Shown here: piece by piece, positions 49,165 to 58,298 of the stretch
Numbering within the stretch: the stretch's first letter is position 1
Layout: every line of letters begins with the position of its first letter
From: Maricaulis sp.
GTDB lineage: Bacteria; Pseudomonadota; Alphaproteobacteria; Caulobacterales; Maricaulaceae
Reading direction: 5' to 3'
Assembly (NCBI RefSeq): GCF_030149515.1
Contig: NZ_JASBRI010000015.1
Location: 79,477-143,476, forward strand
DNA length: 64,000 nucleotides
The notes under the pieces: model-generated
What the model was told of the DNA's origin: nothing
The model's input: only the letters and a program-made list of their open reading frames with translations
Database searches by the model: none
Made by a program: the position numbers and the translations under genes

Positions 49165-49797
49165 TCAGCTCCGCGCGCTCTTGGCCGCGCGCACCGCATG
49201 GCGCCGGCGCAGAACCGTGACGACATCGTCCAGGCTCAAATCACGCGATTCCAGAAGCACCATCAGATGGAAGAGCAGATCGGCCGCCTCTGTCTTCAGC
49301 GCCGCCTTCGATTCGGAGACGGCGGCCATGGCAACCTCGACCCCCTCCTCGCCAACCTTCTGGGCCGGACGCTTCGGTGCCCGCGCCATCAGTCCGCCGA
49401 CATAGGACCCCTTGGGCTTGTCCTTCTTGCGCTTGCGGATAATCGTGCGCAGATGCGCCAGAAAGCCGAGGCCGGGGCCCGGATCGTCGCCGAAACAGCT
49501 CACCGTCTCCTTGTGGCAGGCCGGCCCCTTCGGCTTGACCTCCACCAGAAGCGCATCGCTGTCACAGTCGGCCGCAATATTCACCAGCTTGAAGGTGTTG
49601 CCCGACGTCTCGCCCTTCTTCCACAGCGCCTGTTTCGAGCGCGAGTAGAAATGCACCTTGCCGGTGCCGACCGTCCGGGCCAGCGCCTCTTCATTCATGT
49701 AGCCCAGCATCAGTACCTGACGCGTGGCATGGTCCTGGACAATGGCCGGAATGAGCCCGTCGGACTTGTTCCAGTCCAGGCTTGTCGCATCGATCAT
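49165..49797 (-). CDS. hisIE: Bifunctional phosphoribosyl-AMP cyclohydrolase / phosphoribosyl-ATP pyrophosphatase
   Basis: This 210-residue fusion performs steps 2 and 3 of histidine synthesis. The HisI half (about 1-110) shows [39 protein letters not shown] and the zinc cysteines in [11 protein letters not shown] with [12 protein letters not shown]. The HisE half (about 115-210) has [16 protein letters not shown] and [23 protein letters not shown]. In many alphaproteobacteria hisI and hisE are separate, so the fused form is a lineage choice. The start overlaps hisF by 4 bases; last gene of the his operon. Confidence 0.95.
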   Translation of the reverse strand: MIDATSLDWNKSDGLIPAIVQDHATRQVLMLGYMNEEALARTVGTGKVHFYSRSKQALWKKGETSGNTFKLVNIAADCDSDALLVEVKPKGPACHKETVSCFGDDPGPGLGFLAHLRTIIRKRKKDKPKGSYVGGLMARAPKRPAQKVGEEGVEVAMAAVSESKAALKTEAADLLFHLMVLLESRDLSLDDVVTVLRRRHAVRAAKSARS

Positions 49798-50561
49798 GAT
49801 CTGACCCTGATCCCCTCGGCACCAAGATAGGCCTTTAACTCGCCTATCTCCATGACCCTCTTGTGAAATACACTGGCCGCCAGCGCACCGTCGACATTGG
49901 CCAATTCGAAGGCGGATTTGAAGTGCTCTTTCCGCCCGGCCCCGCCCGAAGCGATCAAAGGCGTTGAACAGGCCGCCCGCGCCGCGGCCAGTTGCTCGAT
50001 ATCGTATCCGTCGCGCACCCCGTCCATGTCCATGCAGTTCAGCACGACCTCGCCCGCGCCGCGATCGATGCCCTCGGCGATCCAGTCCAGCGTGCGGCGT
50101 TCGACCGTGCGCGTCTTGTCGGGGTCGCCGGTGAACTGGTGCACCCGCCATTGGCCGGCTATGAGCCGGCTATCGACGCCGAGGACCACACACTGACACC
50201 CGAATTCACGCGCCAGGGCGTCGATCAGGCCCGGATTTTCCAGCGCCGGGGAGTTCACCGAAATCTTGTCCGCCCCCGCAAACAGCCGCGCCCGGGCATC
50301 GTCGACGGAGCGGATACCGCCGGCCACGCAGAAGGGAATATCGATCTCCCGGGCCACCGCACTGACCCATTCCGGCTCCACCGTGGCACCGCGTGCCGAC
50401 GCCGTTATGTCATAGAAAACAAGCTCATCCGCGCCCTCACGGGCGTAGCGCCGGGCCAGTTCCACAATGCCGCCGACATCCTCGTGATTGCGGAATTTCA
50501 CACCCTTCACCACGCGGCCGTCGCGCACGTCGAGGCAGGGAATTATGCGTCTTGCGAGCAT
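49794..50561 (-). CDS. hisF: Imidazole glycerol phosphate synthase subunit HisF
   Basis: This 255-residue barrel subunit uses ammonia from HisH to form imidazole glycerol phosphate and [32 protein letters not shown] holds the catalytic Asp; [41 protein letters not shown] and [18 protein letters not shown] follow in family order. The start overlaps the hisA end by 19 bases, and the end overlaps hisIE by 4 bases. Confidence 0.96.
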   Translation of the reverse strand: MLARRIIPCLDVRDGRVVKGVKFRNHEDVGGIVELARRYAREGADELVFYDITASARGATVEPEWVSAVAREIDIPFCVAGGIRSVDDARARLFAGADKISVNSPALENPGLIDALAREFGCQCVVLGVDSRLIAGQWRVHQFTGDPDKTRTVERRTLDWIAEGIDRGAGEVVLNCMDMDGVRDGYDIEQLAAARAACSTPLIASGGAGRKEHFKSAFELANVDGALAASVFHKRVMEIGELKAYLGAEGIRVRS

Positions 50562-51277
50562 TCCAGCGCCTCCTCCAGCGTGAAACGGCCCTCATAGAGC
50601 GCCTTGCCCGAAATCGCCCCCGCCACCCCGGTTCCACGCACCGCCTCGATATCCTCCAGCGAGGCAATACCGCCGGAGGCCTGCCAGGCCACATCCGGGA
50701 ACCGTTCGGTCAAACCCTTGTAAAGCAAGAGGTTGGGACCCGAGAGATCGCCATCGCGGCCGATATCTGTGACCAGGGCATGGGCCAGACCCGAACCGTC
50801 ATAGGCTTTCATGACATCGTCCAGCGTGGTCATCATCAGATCGGTCCAGCCCGACAGGGCCGGCCGGTACTGCCCCGCAACCCGGCGCACATCCAGCGCC
50901 AGCGTGATACGGTCGGCCCCGTAGCGGCCGATCCATTCGCCGACGCGTTCCGGATCCGTCACGGCAAGCGAGCCGACGATCACCCGTTCGACATCCATCG
51001 CCAGCAGGCTCTCGACATCCTCGGCCGAGCGGACGCCGCCCCCGGTCTGCACGCGCAGCCCCGTCCGGCACAGGGCCCGGATGGTGTCGCTCTGCCTGCG
51101 CTGGCCGTCGCGGGCGCCGGACAGGTCGACGACATGGATCCAGCTCGCCCCAGCCTCGCCGAAACGTTCAGCCACGGCGACCGGGTCGTCGCCATAATCG
51201 GTGACGGCATCGAACTCGCCCTTGTGCAGGCGCACGACACGGCCGTCCAGAAGATCGATTGCCGGGTATAGTATCAC
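50543..51277 (-). CDS. hisA: ProFAR isomerase HisA
   Basis: This 244-residue barrel isomerase carries out step 4. [31 protein letters not shown] has the catalytic Asp; [30 protein letters not shown] and [16 protein letters not shown] follow. The start is GTG at 51277, one base after the hisH stop; no ATG in frame gives the family N terminus. The end overlaps hisF by 19 bases. Confidence 0.95.
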   Translation of the reverse strand: MILYPAIDLLDGRVVRLHKGEFDAVTDYGDDPVAVAERFGEAGASWIHVVDLSGARDGQRRQSDTIRALCRTGLRVQTGGGVRSAEDVESLLAMDVERVIVGSLAVTDPERVGEWIGRYGADRITLALDVRRVAGQYRPALSGWTDLMMTTLDDVMKAYDGSGLAHALVTDIGRDGDLSGPNLLLYKGLTERFPDVAWQASGGIASLEDIEAVRGTGVAGAISGKALYEGRFTLEEALECSQDA

Positions 51278-51278
51278 G

Positions 51279-51872
51279 CTAAATGCTCGCAAAATTTGAG
51301 AGAATTCTCGCCCCGGCCAAGCCGGAGCGCTCCGGGTGAAACTGGCAGCCGGACACGTGCTCCCGGCGCACAATGGCCGAAATGGCGGCACCGTAATCGC
51401 ACTGCGCCCGGGTCACCGCTCCTGCCGGCACATAGAATCCGTGGACGAAATAGACATGTGTGCCGGCGGGAATGCCCCGCAGCAGCGGCTCGTCGGCGGC
51501 CGGCGCCTCCAGCGTATTCCAGCCCATGTGCGGCCAGACCAGACCGTCCGTCCGCGGCAATTGCCGCACCTGGCCCGGCAGCAGTTCGAGACAGGCCGCA
51601 TTGCCCTCGTCCGAGGTTTCAAACAATAATTGCATGCCCAAACAGATGCCCAGCAGCGGCCGGCCGTCGATGCGCAGCGAAACGTCCCATCCCCGCGCGC
51701 GCAGACGGTCCATGGCCGGACCGGCCGCCCCGACGCCCGGCAGTATCAGCCGGTCGCAATCGCCGGTCTCGTCGGCATCGCGCACGACAACATGGTTGAG
51801 TCCGGCCCGCTCCAGCGCGAACCGCACGGACGCAATATTGGCGCAGCCCGTATCGATCAGACCGATGGTCAT
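51279..51872 (-). CDS. hisH: Imidazole glycerol phosphate synthase glutaminase subunit HisH
   Basis: This 197-residue class-I glutamine amidotransferase supplies ammonia to HisF. The nucleophile is the cysteine in PLLGICLGMQLLFETSDEG, and the His/Glu partners lie in GCQFHPERSGLAG. The start ATGA overlaps the stop of the hisDB fusion by 4 bases. HisG, HisD-HisB, HisH, HisA, HisF and HisIE are encoded in this operon; HisC and HisN are not. Confidence 0.95.
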   Translation of the reverse strand: MTIGLIDTGCANIASVRFALERAGLNHVVVRDADETGDCDRLILPGVGAAGPAMDRLRARGWDVSLRIDGRPLLGICLGMQLLFETSDEGNAACLELLPGQVRQLPRTDGLVWPHMGWNTLEAPAADEPLLRGIPAGTHVYFVHGFYVPAGAVTRAQCDYGAAISAIVRREHVSGCQFHPERSGLAGARILSNFASI

Positions 51873-53767
51873 GCCAGGACACCCTTGGTGGACGGCAAGG
51901 CCTCGCCCTCGATCCGCACGGCCGAACGCAACGCCCGTCCGAAAGCCTTGAAGCAGCTTTCCACCATGTGATGAGCATTCTCGCCCTCCACCTTCACGTG
52001 AATGGCCGCGCCCAGGCTCTCCGCGATGGAGCGGAAGGCATGGCCTGTCATCTCGACCGGAAATTCACCGACGCTGTCGCCCGGGATCTCGCCCTCGAAA
52101 CGGGCGAAGGGCCGTCCGGACAAATCGATCCACACCGCCGCCCGGCTTTCGTCCATGGGCAGTTCGAAACCGAAACGGGCAATCCCGCGCTTGTCGCCCA
52201 GCGCCTCGCGCAAGGCTTCGCCGAAGGTCAGGCAGACATCCTCGATCGTATGGTGGGCGTCGATGTGGAGATCGCCCTCCACCGCAACGTCCAGCGCGAT
52301 CCCGCCGTGCCTGGCCACCTGTTCGAGCATGTGGTTGAAATAACCCACGCCCGTTGCAATACGGTTCGGGCCGTCCCGGTCGAGATTGACGGTCACGGTG
52401 ACATCGGTCTCGGCGGTCTTGCGGCGCTTCGTGCCGGCGCGGGGGCGGCCGTCAGCCGTATCCGGTTTGAGGGCTTCGGCCCGTTCGCGGCGCAGGCGCA
52501 TGGCGGTCGCGTGCGCGTCCAGGCCTTCCAGCGCCGCCAGCCGCTCGACCGCCGGTGCCATCGCGGCCGCGCCCTGAGGACTGGCACGCAGGATGGTGGT
52601 CGTCTTCTGGAACGCTTCGACCGTGACCCCGCCATAGGCCCGGCCCGCCCCGCCGGTGGGCAGGGTGTGGTTGGGACCGGCGGCGTAATCGCCGGCTGCT
52701 TCGGGCGTCCAGGACCCGACGAAAATCGAGCCGGCATGACGCACCAGCCCGACCAGGCGTTCGGCATTGTCGGTCTGCAGGATCAGGTGTTCCGGAGCGT
52801 AGGTATTGGCTACCTCAGCCGCGTCTTCGGGCGTGTCGCACACGACCGCGCGCGACTGTGCCAGCGCTGCGCGCGCGATGCCGGCGCGGGGCAGTCGCCC
52901 GAGCTGAGCCTCGACCGCGGCGATGACACGCTCGCGGGTCAGCTCTTCGTAGCAGACCAGGATCACCTGGGCGGCCGGGTCGTGCTCGGCCTGACTCAAC
53001 AGATCGCTGGCGACGAGCTCCGGATCGGCCCCGTTATCCGCGATCACCATAACCTCGCTGGGACCGGCCGGCAGATCGATGGCGGGACCGCCCGGCAAAC
53101 CGGCCACATAGGCCTTGGCTGCGGCTACATAGGCATTGCCGGGACCGAATATCTTGTCGGCGCGCGGCAGGCCGGCCGAACCCGTGGCCAGCGCGGCAAT
53201 CGCCTGGGCGCCGCCAATGGCATAGACCTCGTCGATACCCAGCAGGCCGGCCGTCGCGAGGAGCGCCGGATTCACGCCACCCTCGCCGGCAGGCGGCGCG
53301 ACGACGACGATGCGCGGTACACCGGCCAGCTGGGCCGGGACTGCCAGCATCACAAGTGTGGACACCAGCGGCGCGCTGCCGGCCGGAACGTAGAGTGCCG
53401 CAACATCGACAGGCGTGGTACGCCGGGACGCCGTGACACCTGGCCAAGTCTCGACCGAATAGCCGGAATAGCCCTGTTTGACGTGGAAACGCCGCACCGC
53501 ATCCGCAGCCGCCTTTATGGCCTCGGCATCGGCGGGTTCCATCGCTGCACGCGCCGTTGCGATTGCTTCAACCGACACACGAAAGTCTTCCGGCGCATAG
53601 CCGTCCAATCGTGCGGCATAAGCCCGTACCGCCTCGTCGCCACGCCCGCGCACGGCGTCGACGATCTCACGCGCCGCCGCATCGGCCGTACCTGTCTCCG
53701 CCGGACGGGCCAGTGCCCGGCGCCGCGCCTGCGGGGTCGCTTCGTTCCAGATCACTTTGTCCAGCAT
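51869..53767 (-). CDS. hisDB: HisD-HisB fusion: histidinol dehydrogenase + imidazoleglycerol-phosphate dehydratase
   Basis: This single 632-residue frame fuses two histidine enzymes. Residues 1 to about 425 are histidinol dehydrogenase: zinc ligands Q259, H262, D360 and H419 and the catalytic pair E326-H327 (APEH) match the E. coli numbering exactly. After a linker of about 23 residues (EALKPDTADGRPRAGTKR) residues 449-632 are HisB, with all metal-binding histidines and acidic residues (H479 in NHMLEQ; H501, H505, H506, E509 in the HIDAHHTIED segment; H576 in EMTGHAF; H599, H600, E603 in ENAHHMVES). No stop or plausible start separates the parts. Histidine steps 6 and 9-10 are thus on one chain. 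It starts 7 bases after hisG and overlaps hisH by 4. Confidence 0.93.
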   Translation of the reverse strand: MLDKVIWNEATPQARRRALARPAETGTADAAAREIVDAVRGRGDEAVRAYAARLDGYAPEDFRVSVEAIATARAAMEPADAEAIKAAADAVRRFHVKQGYSGYSVETWPGVTASRRTTPVDVAALYVPAGSAPLVSTLVMLAVPAQLAGVPRIVVVAPPAGEGGVNPALLATAGLLGIDEVYAIGGAQAIAALATGSAGLPRADKIFGPGNAYVAAAKAYVAGLPGGPAIDLPAGPSEVMVIADNGADPELVASDLLSQAEHDPAAQVILVCYEELTRERVIAAVEAQLGRLPRAGIARAALAQSRAVVCDTPEDAAEVANTYAPEHLILQTDNAERLVGLVRHAGSIFVGSWTPEAAGDYAAGPNHTLPTGGAGRAYGGVTVEAFQKTTTILRASPQGAAAMAPAVERLAALEGLDAHATAMRLRRERAEALKPDTADGRPRAGTKRRKTAETDVTVTVNLDRDGPNRIATGVGYFNHMLEQVARHGGIALDVAVEGDLHIDAHHTIEDVCLTFGEALREALGDKRGIARFGFELPMDESRAAVWIDLSGRPFARFEGEIPGDSVGEFPVEMTGHAFRSIAESLGAAIHVKVEGENAHHMVESCFKAFGRALRSAVRIEGEALPSTKGVLA

Positions 53768-53774
53768 AACAGCC

Positions 53775-54659
53775 TCAGGCGAGCATTTTCTCGATCGGAA
53801 GGACGAGGATGGCGCGTGCGCCCTCCTTTTCCAGAGCTTCGAGCGTTTCCCAGAAAACCCGTTCGCGGCAGACGGCGTGCATCGCCACCACGTCGTCGCG
53901 GCCGGCGACCCGGGCAATTGTGGGCGCGTCGGCGCCCGGTAGGAGACCGCGGATCGCATCGAGCCGGTCCGTCGGCGCGTTCAGCATGATGTACTTGGTC
54001 TGGGCACAGGCGATCACGCCTTCGGCCCGGCGCATCAACACATCGGCGACGGCATCGGTCTCGGCGTCGCGGCCCGAGCTGCGCCGGATCAGCACCGCCT
54101 CGCTTTCAAGCACGGTCTCGAAGGCTTCCAGCCCATTGGCCTGAAGCGTCGCACCCGAAGACACAAGGTCACAGATCGCGTCCGCGATCCGCAGGCGCGG
54201 CGCAACCTCCACCGATCCCCGCATTTCCACGATCTCGGCATCGATACCACGCTCTGCCAGATATCGCGCCGTCAGCGCCGGATAGGATGTCGCGATGGCC
54301 TTGCCAGCGAGATCGGCGACCGATTGTACAGGCCCGCCGTGAGGCGCGGCCAGTTTGAGCGTGCAGCCGGCAAACCCGAGGCGCAACGCCACGTCCAGCT
54401 CCCGCGCACGCCCGCCGGATGCCTGTTCCTCGCGCAGCACATTCTCGCCGACAATGCCGTAGTCGCAGGCTCCGGAGCCGACAAAATTCGGAATATCGTC
54501 ATCCCGCACCAGCATCAGGTCGACCGCCATGTTCTCGGCGCGCTGATGCAGCTTGTCGCGGCCATAGGCAAAGCGAAGCCCGCAGCGCTTCAACAGGTCC
54601 ATTCCGCCTTCGGCGAGGCGGCCCTTGCTCTGGACGGCAATTCTGAGACGCTTACTCAC
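53775..54659 (-). CDS. hisG: ATP phosphoribosyltransferase, long form HisG
   Basis: This 294-residue enzyme makes the committed step of histidine synthesis from ATP and PRPP. IAVQSKGRLAEGGMDLLKRCGL starts the family core; the PRPP region reads ADAICDLVSSGATLQANGLEAFETV. The C-terminal about 75 residues form the regulatory domain that binds histidine for feedback control, so this is the long form that does not need HisZ. It overlaps the upstream regulator gene by 8 bases. Confidence 0.95.
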   Translation of the reverse strand: MSKRLRIAVQSKGRLAEGGMDLLKRCGLRFAYGRDKLHQRAENMAVDLMLVRDDDIPNFVGSGACDYGIVGENVLREEQASGGRARELDVALRLGFAGCTLKLAAPHGGPVQSVADLAGKAIATSYPALTARYLAERGIDAEIVEMRGSVEVAPRLRIADAICDLVSSGATLQANGLEAFETVLESEAVLIRRSSGRDAETDAVADVLMRRAEGVIACAQTKYIMLNAPTDRLDAIRGLLPGADAPTIARVAGRDDVVAMHAVCRERVFWETLEALEKEGARAILVLPIEKMLA

Positions 54660-54972
54660 TGGCCTGCTCCTTCAGCCGGTCGAGGATGATGCGATAGCCC
54701 TGCCAGGGCTCTTGGGAGAGGAAGCGGGAGACACGGGTGACCGTTGTGGTCGATGCGCCGGTCATCTCGGCGATCTCACGATAGGAAAACCCGCCCTTGT
54801 CCAGAAGCCTGGCGACACGCCAGCGTTCGACAAGCGTGCGTACTTCCCCGGGCGTCAGCAGGTCGCGCAGAAAGCGCTCGGCCTCGCGGGCATCACGCAG
54901 CGCCAGCAGCGCCTCGCACAGGGGCTGAATGTCCGGCGCCGGCGTACGCGCATCTTCCACTTGATCGTCCAT
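54652..54972 (-). CDS. TrpR-like (YerC/YecD) regulator heading the histidine operon
   Basis: This 106-residue protein has the TrpR/YerC-YecD fold: LCEALLALRDAREAERFLRDLLTPGEVRTLVERWRVARLLDKG, with a helix-turn-helix in GFSYREIAEMTGASTTTVTRVSRFL (about residues 65-90). TrpR-like proteins of this group have been proposed as histidine-operon repressors (HisR) in other phyla. AAGGAG lies 8 bases before the ATG at 54972; an in-frame GTG at 54981 overlaps that site and is unlikely. It is the first gene of the transcript and overlaps hisG by 8 bases, so histidine levels could set its expression and that of all his genes. Confidence 0.88.
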   Translation of the reverse strand: MDDQVEDARTPAPDIQPLCEALLALRDAREAERFLRDLLTPGEVRTLVERWRVARLLDKGGFSYREIAEMTGASTTTVTRVSRFLSQEPWQGYRIILDRLKEQASE

Positions 54973-54993
54973 GCATGTCACTCCTTGTGCGCC

Positions 54994-55021
54994 GATATAG
55001 CGTATTAGCGCGCTAATACAA
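54994..55021 (-). promoter_or_regulatory. Histidine operon promoter with an 18-bp palindromic operator
   Basis: GTATTAGCGCGCTAATAC (55002-55019) is a perfect palindrome. Read on the minus strand it lies between a TTGTAT -35 (55016-55021) and a TATATC -10 (54994-54999), overlapping the -35 and spacing them 16 bases. Its half-site GTATTAG is close to the TrpR half-site GTACTAG. It begins about 30 bases upstream of the start codon of the TrpR-like gene, so autorepression of the operon is the simplest reading. Confidence 0.7.
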
Positions 55022-55144
55022 TAGGCGATGTCAGGAAGAACGCATCTCCGTCCTCCTGACTGCAGTCGGGCGATACCCCGCTTGTTCCGACTGCAATCCC
55101 CTTTATCTTGTTAATTGCGAATCTACGGATGTATTGGATGCGCT

Positions 55145-55447
55145 ATGCCCCTGGAGGACATGAAGCCGCTGGCCGACGATATGGCAGAGCTGATGAAGAC
55201 CCTCGCCCATGCCAACCGCCTGCTCGCCCTTTGTGCGATCATGGACAATGAACGTTCGGTCGGTAAGCTGGCCGAGGACCTCGGCATGCGCACTCAGGCG
55301 ATGTCGCAGCAATTGGCCATCCTTCGCAACAAGGGCCTGGTGAAGACGCGCCGCGATGGCCAGACCATCTACTACAGCCTCGCTGACGACCGGCTGCACC
55401 GTCTGATATCCACCCTCTACGACACCTATTGCCGTCCGGCCGCTTGA
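55145..55447 (+). CDS. ArsR family regulator, BigR/SqrR-like sulfide sensor
   Basis: From the ATG at 55145 this is a 100-residue ArsR winged-helix protein (MKTLAHANRLLALCAIMDNERSVGKLAEDLGMRTQAMSQQLAILRNKGLVKTRRDGQ). Two cysteines, C30 in the first long helix and C96 near the end, are 66 residues apart, the same spacing as the persulfide-sensing pair of BigR and SqrR. Upstream in-frame ATG at 55115 would extend it by 10 residues with two more cysteines but lacks a better ribosome site. It precedes a persulfide-dioxygenase-like gene by 110 bases. Confidence 0.85.
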   Translation: MPLEDMKPLADDMAELMKTLAHANRLLALCAIMDNERSVGKLAEDLGMRTQAMSQQLAILRNKGLVKTRRDGQTIYYSLADDRLHRLISTLYDTYCRPAA

Positions 55448-55493
55448 GCTACACAGACCCGGCCTGCGACCGCCCGCCGCACAACCTCATATT

Positions 55494-55507
55494 TGCATGA
55501 CTATGCA
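55494..55507. promoter_or_regulatory. Palindrome upstream of the persulfide-dioxygenase gene
   Basis: TGCAT and ATGCA arms separated by GACT lie in the short AT-rich gap between the ArsR regulator and the metallo-hydrolase gene. It is a plausible operator for the regulator, but it does not match the SqrR consensus I remember, so the link is tentative. Confidence 0.35.
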
Positions 55508-55557
55508 CATAAACTATATCCAGGGTCGAGAAACGCATTCGGAGTAGCCTTCAGATC

Positions 55558-56424
55558 ATGTCCAAGCCTGCCGTTCAGTCCTTCTTCGACCCCGACACGT
55601 TCACCGTGAGCTACATCGTTTCCGATCCGGAAACGGCGCGCGCGGCGATCGTGGACTCCGTGCTCGATTTCGACCAGGCGTCCGGCCGGACCTCGACCCG
55701 ATCCGCAGACCGGATCGTCGACCAGGTCCGCAAATCCGGTTTCACCGTCGAGTGGATTCTGGAGACACATGTCCATGCCGACCATCTGTCCGCCGCGCCC
55801 TTCCTGCAGAAGGAACTGGGTGGCACGATCGGGATCGGCGGCCACGTGACCGATGTGCAGAAGGTTTTCGGCGACCTGTTCGACGCCGGCCCGGGGTTCG
55901 CCCGCGACGGCTCACAGTTCGGCCATCTCTTCCAGGACGGAGAGACGTTCAGGATCGGCAATATCGAGGCCGAGGCAATCTGGACCCCGGGGCACACGCC
56001 GGCCTGCATGGTCTATCATATCGGCGACGCAGCCTTTGTCGGTGACACGCTCTTCATGCCGGACTTCGGGACCGCCCGCTGCGACTTCCCCGGCGGCGAT
56101 GCGCGGGAGCTGTATCGCTCGGTGCAGAAAATCTATGCCCTGCCCGACGAGACGCGCCTCTTCATGTGCCACGACTACAAGGCGCCCGGGCGGGACTATT
56201 TCGCCTGGGAAACAACGGTCGCGGAGGAGAAGGCACACAATATCCATCTCGATGCCGAGACGACCGAGGAGGCCTTTGTGAAGATGCGCACGGAGCGGGA
56301 CGCAACGCTGGACATGCCGCGCCTGATCCTGCCCTCGGTGCAGATCAACATGCGCGCGGGAAACCTGCCGGACCCGGCGGACAACGGGCTGCGCTATCTC
56401 AAACTTCCGATCGATGCGGTCTGA
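55558..56424 (+). CDS. MBL-fold persulfide dioxygenase-like enzyme (ETHE1/Blh family)
   Basis: This 288-residue metallo-beta-lactamase-fold protein has THVHADHLSAAPFLQKELGG (HxHxDH near residues 70-75), TPGHTPACMVYHIGD and FVGDTLFMPDFGTARCDFPGGDA with FMCHDYKAPGRDY at the C-terminal ligand. This pattern is that of ETHE1-like persulfide dioxygenases and Blh of Agrobacterium/Xylella; it lacks a fused rhodanese domain. It would convert glutathione persulfide to sulfite. It overlaps the SulP permease by 11 bases and follows the BigR/SqrR-like regulator. Confidence 0.88.
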   Translation: MSKPAVQSFFDPDTFTVSYIVSDPETARAAIVDSVLDFDQASGRTSTRSADRIVDQVRKSGFTVEWILETHVHADHLSAAPFLQKELGGTIGIGGHVTDVQKVFGDLFDAGPGFARDGSQFGHLFQDGETFRIGNIEAEAIWTPGHTPACMVYHIGDAAFVGDTLFMPDFGTARCDFPGGDARELYRSVQKIYALPDETRLFMCHDYKAPGRDYFAWETTVAEEKAHNIHLDAETTEEAFVKMRTERDATLDMPRLILPSVQINMRAGNLPDPADNGLRYLKLPIDAV

Positions 56425-58180
56425 AGCGCCGCTCGACCGCGCAGCCCGCCTCCTGCCGGGACTCGGCTGGCTGAAAGGGTATGACCGCGCCTCGCTCGGC
56501 GCGGATGCCCTGGCAAGCCTGGTCACCGCCATCCTGCTGGTGCCGCAGAGCCTGGCCTATGCCCTCCTTGCGGGCCTGCCGGCCCAGGCCGGACTTTATG
56601 CCTCCATCGCCCCGCTGTTCGCCTACGCCCTGTTCGGGTCCAGCCGTGTTCTGGCGGTCGGACCGGTTGCCGTGATCTCGCTGATGACCGCCGCTGCCAT
56701 CGGCTCCCTGGAGCTGACCGACCCGGGCGAAAAAATGGCCGCGGCGGGCGCACTGGCACTGCTCTCCAGCGCCTTCCTGCTCCTGTTCGGCCTGTTCCGG
56801 CTGGGCAGTGTGGCCAACTTTCTCAGCCGGCCGGTAGTTCACGCCTTCATCACCGCCTCGACCGTGCTGATCATCGCCAGCCAGCTGCGCCATGTCCTCG
56901 GCATCGACATGCATGGCGCCACCCTGCCGGAGCTGACCCTGTCCTTTCTGACAGGCATGCCCGGCGTGCAGCTGACCGCAATCGTGGTGGGGCTGGCCAG
57001 TCTCGGCTTTCTGCTGGCGGCCCGCTCCGCCCTGCCCGGCCTGCTGGCCCGCGCCGGCACACCGGCCGCCCTGGCCGACGGTCTCGTCCGCGCCGCGCCG
57101 GCCATACTCGTGGCGGTGGTCACGCTCATCGCGTGGCGCTTCGATCTCAACGCTGCAACCGGCCTCTCCATCGTCGGCGAACTCCCCTCCGGCCTGCCGC
57201 CTTTCGCCGTCCCGGTCGTCGAGCTGGAAACATGGCGGGCCCTGATCGGGCCCGCCGCGCTGATTTCCCTGATCGGTTTCGTCGAGAGCGTGTCGGTCGG
57301 CCAGTCACTGGCCGCCAAACACCGCGAACACATCCTGCCCAATCGCGAACTCGTCGGCCTGGGTGCGGCGAATGCCGCGGCCGCACTCACCGGCGGCTAT
57401 CCCGTCACCGGCGGTTTTGCACGCTCTGTCGTCAACGATACCGCCGGAGCGCGAACGCCCATTGCCGGCGTCTTTACCGCGATCCTGATCCTGGGCGTCG
57501 CCGCCTTTCTTACCCCCGCCTTCTACCACCTGCCCAAGGCCACGCTGGCCGCGACCATCCTGGCCGCGATCTGGAAGCTCGCCGACATCAAGGAAACCTG
57601 GGCCGCCTGGCGCTATGCAAGGTCGGACGGGGCCGCCGCATTTCTTACCCTTTTCGGCGTTCTCTTCCTGGGGGTAGAACTCGGCCTGACACTGGGCGTT
57701 GCCGTTTCGGTGGGAATGATCCTGCAGCGCACGATGCAACCGCACTGGGCCCGGCTGGGACAGGTGCCGGGCACGCATCATTTCCGCAATATCGACCGGC
57801 ATGACGTGATCGTGTCCCCACACGTCTACTCCCTGCGCGTGGACAGTGCGCTCTATTTCGCCAATGCGCGGTTCCTCGAAGATCTGGTTTCACGCATCGC
57901 CGCGCAGCATCCCGAGACCACGGACATTGTGCTCATGTTCCCGGCCGTGAATTTTGTAGATGCCAGCGCTCTGGGCTCGCTGCGCGAGATCAATGCGCGG
58001 CTGGCTGAGGCCGGTATTCGGCTTCACCTGTCCGAGGTGAAGGGACCGGTTGCCGACGGGCTGATCCAGGCTGGTCTGTTCGACGAATTGTCCGGCAATG
58101 TCTTCCTCTCGCACTACGCGGCCCTGCGCACGCTCGACCCCAAAACGACGCTTCGGGCCGAGGGTGTAGCGTCCAGCTAG
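56414..58180 (+). CDS. SulP family anion permease with STAS domain
   Basis: This 588-residue transporter has 12-14 membrane segments starting about residue 30, with the SulP signature around [46 protein letters not shown] and the second repeat [25 protein letters not shown]-terminal STAS domain (about 480-570: [38 protein letters not shown]) is intact. Sulfate, bicarbonate or sulfite are possible substrates. The 11-base overlap with the persulfide dioxygenase suggests it exports the sulfite or sulfate formed. Confidence 0.9.
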   Translation: MRSEAPLDRAARLLPGLGWLKGYDRASLGADALASLVTAILLVPQSLAYALLAGLPAQAGLYASIAPLFAYALFGSSRVLAVGPVAVISLMTAAAIGSLELTDPGEKMAAAGALALLSSAFLLLFGLFRLGSVANFLSRPVVHAFITASTVLIIASQLRHVLGIDMHGATLPELTLSFLTGMPGVQLTAIVVGLASLGFLLAARSALPGLLARAGTPAALADGLVRAAPAILVAVVTLIAWRFDLNAATGLSIVGELPSGLPPFAVPVVELETWRALIGPAALISLIGFVESVSVGQSLAAKHREHILPNRELVGLGAANAAAALTGGYPVTGGFARSVVNDTAGARTPIAGVFTAILILGVAAFLTPAFYHLPKATLAATILAAIWKLADIKETWAAWRYARSDGAAAFLTLFGVLFLGVELGLTLGVAVSVGMILQRTMQPHWARLGQVPGTHHFRNIDRHDVIVSPHVYSLRVDSALYFANARFLEDLVSRIAAQHPETTDIVLMFPAVNFVDASALGSLREINARLAEAGIRLHLSEVKGPVADGLIQAGLFDELSGNVFLSHYAALRTLDPKTTLRAEGVASS

Positions 58181-58298
58181 ACACCGTCCCGGACGCTCGA
58201 CGCCCTGCCCCGGCCGATGGCAGAATTGGTCCTGTTCCCCAGGGGCGAAACTGTCGCTAACGTGCGCAACCGATTTTCAAATTTCGGAGCCATCCCCG

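Noticed and set aside
51869-53767. HisD-HisB as two separate genes split by a hidden start
   Set aside because: No stop codon and no start with a ribosome site were found between the domains; the first methionine of the second part lies inside its core motif. A sequencing error cannot be fully excluded.
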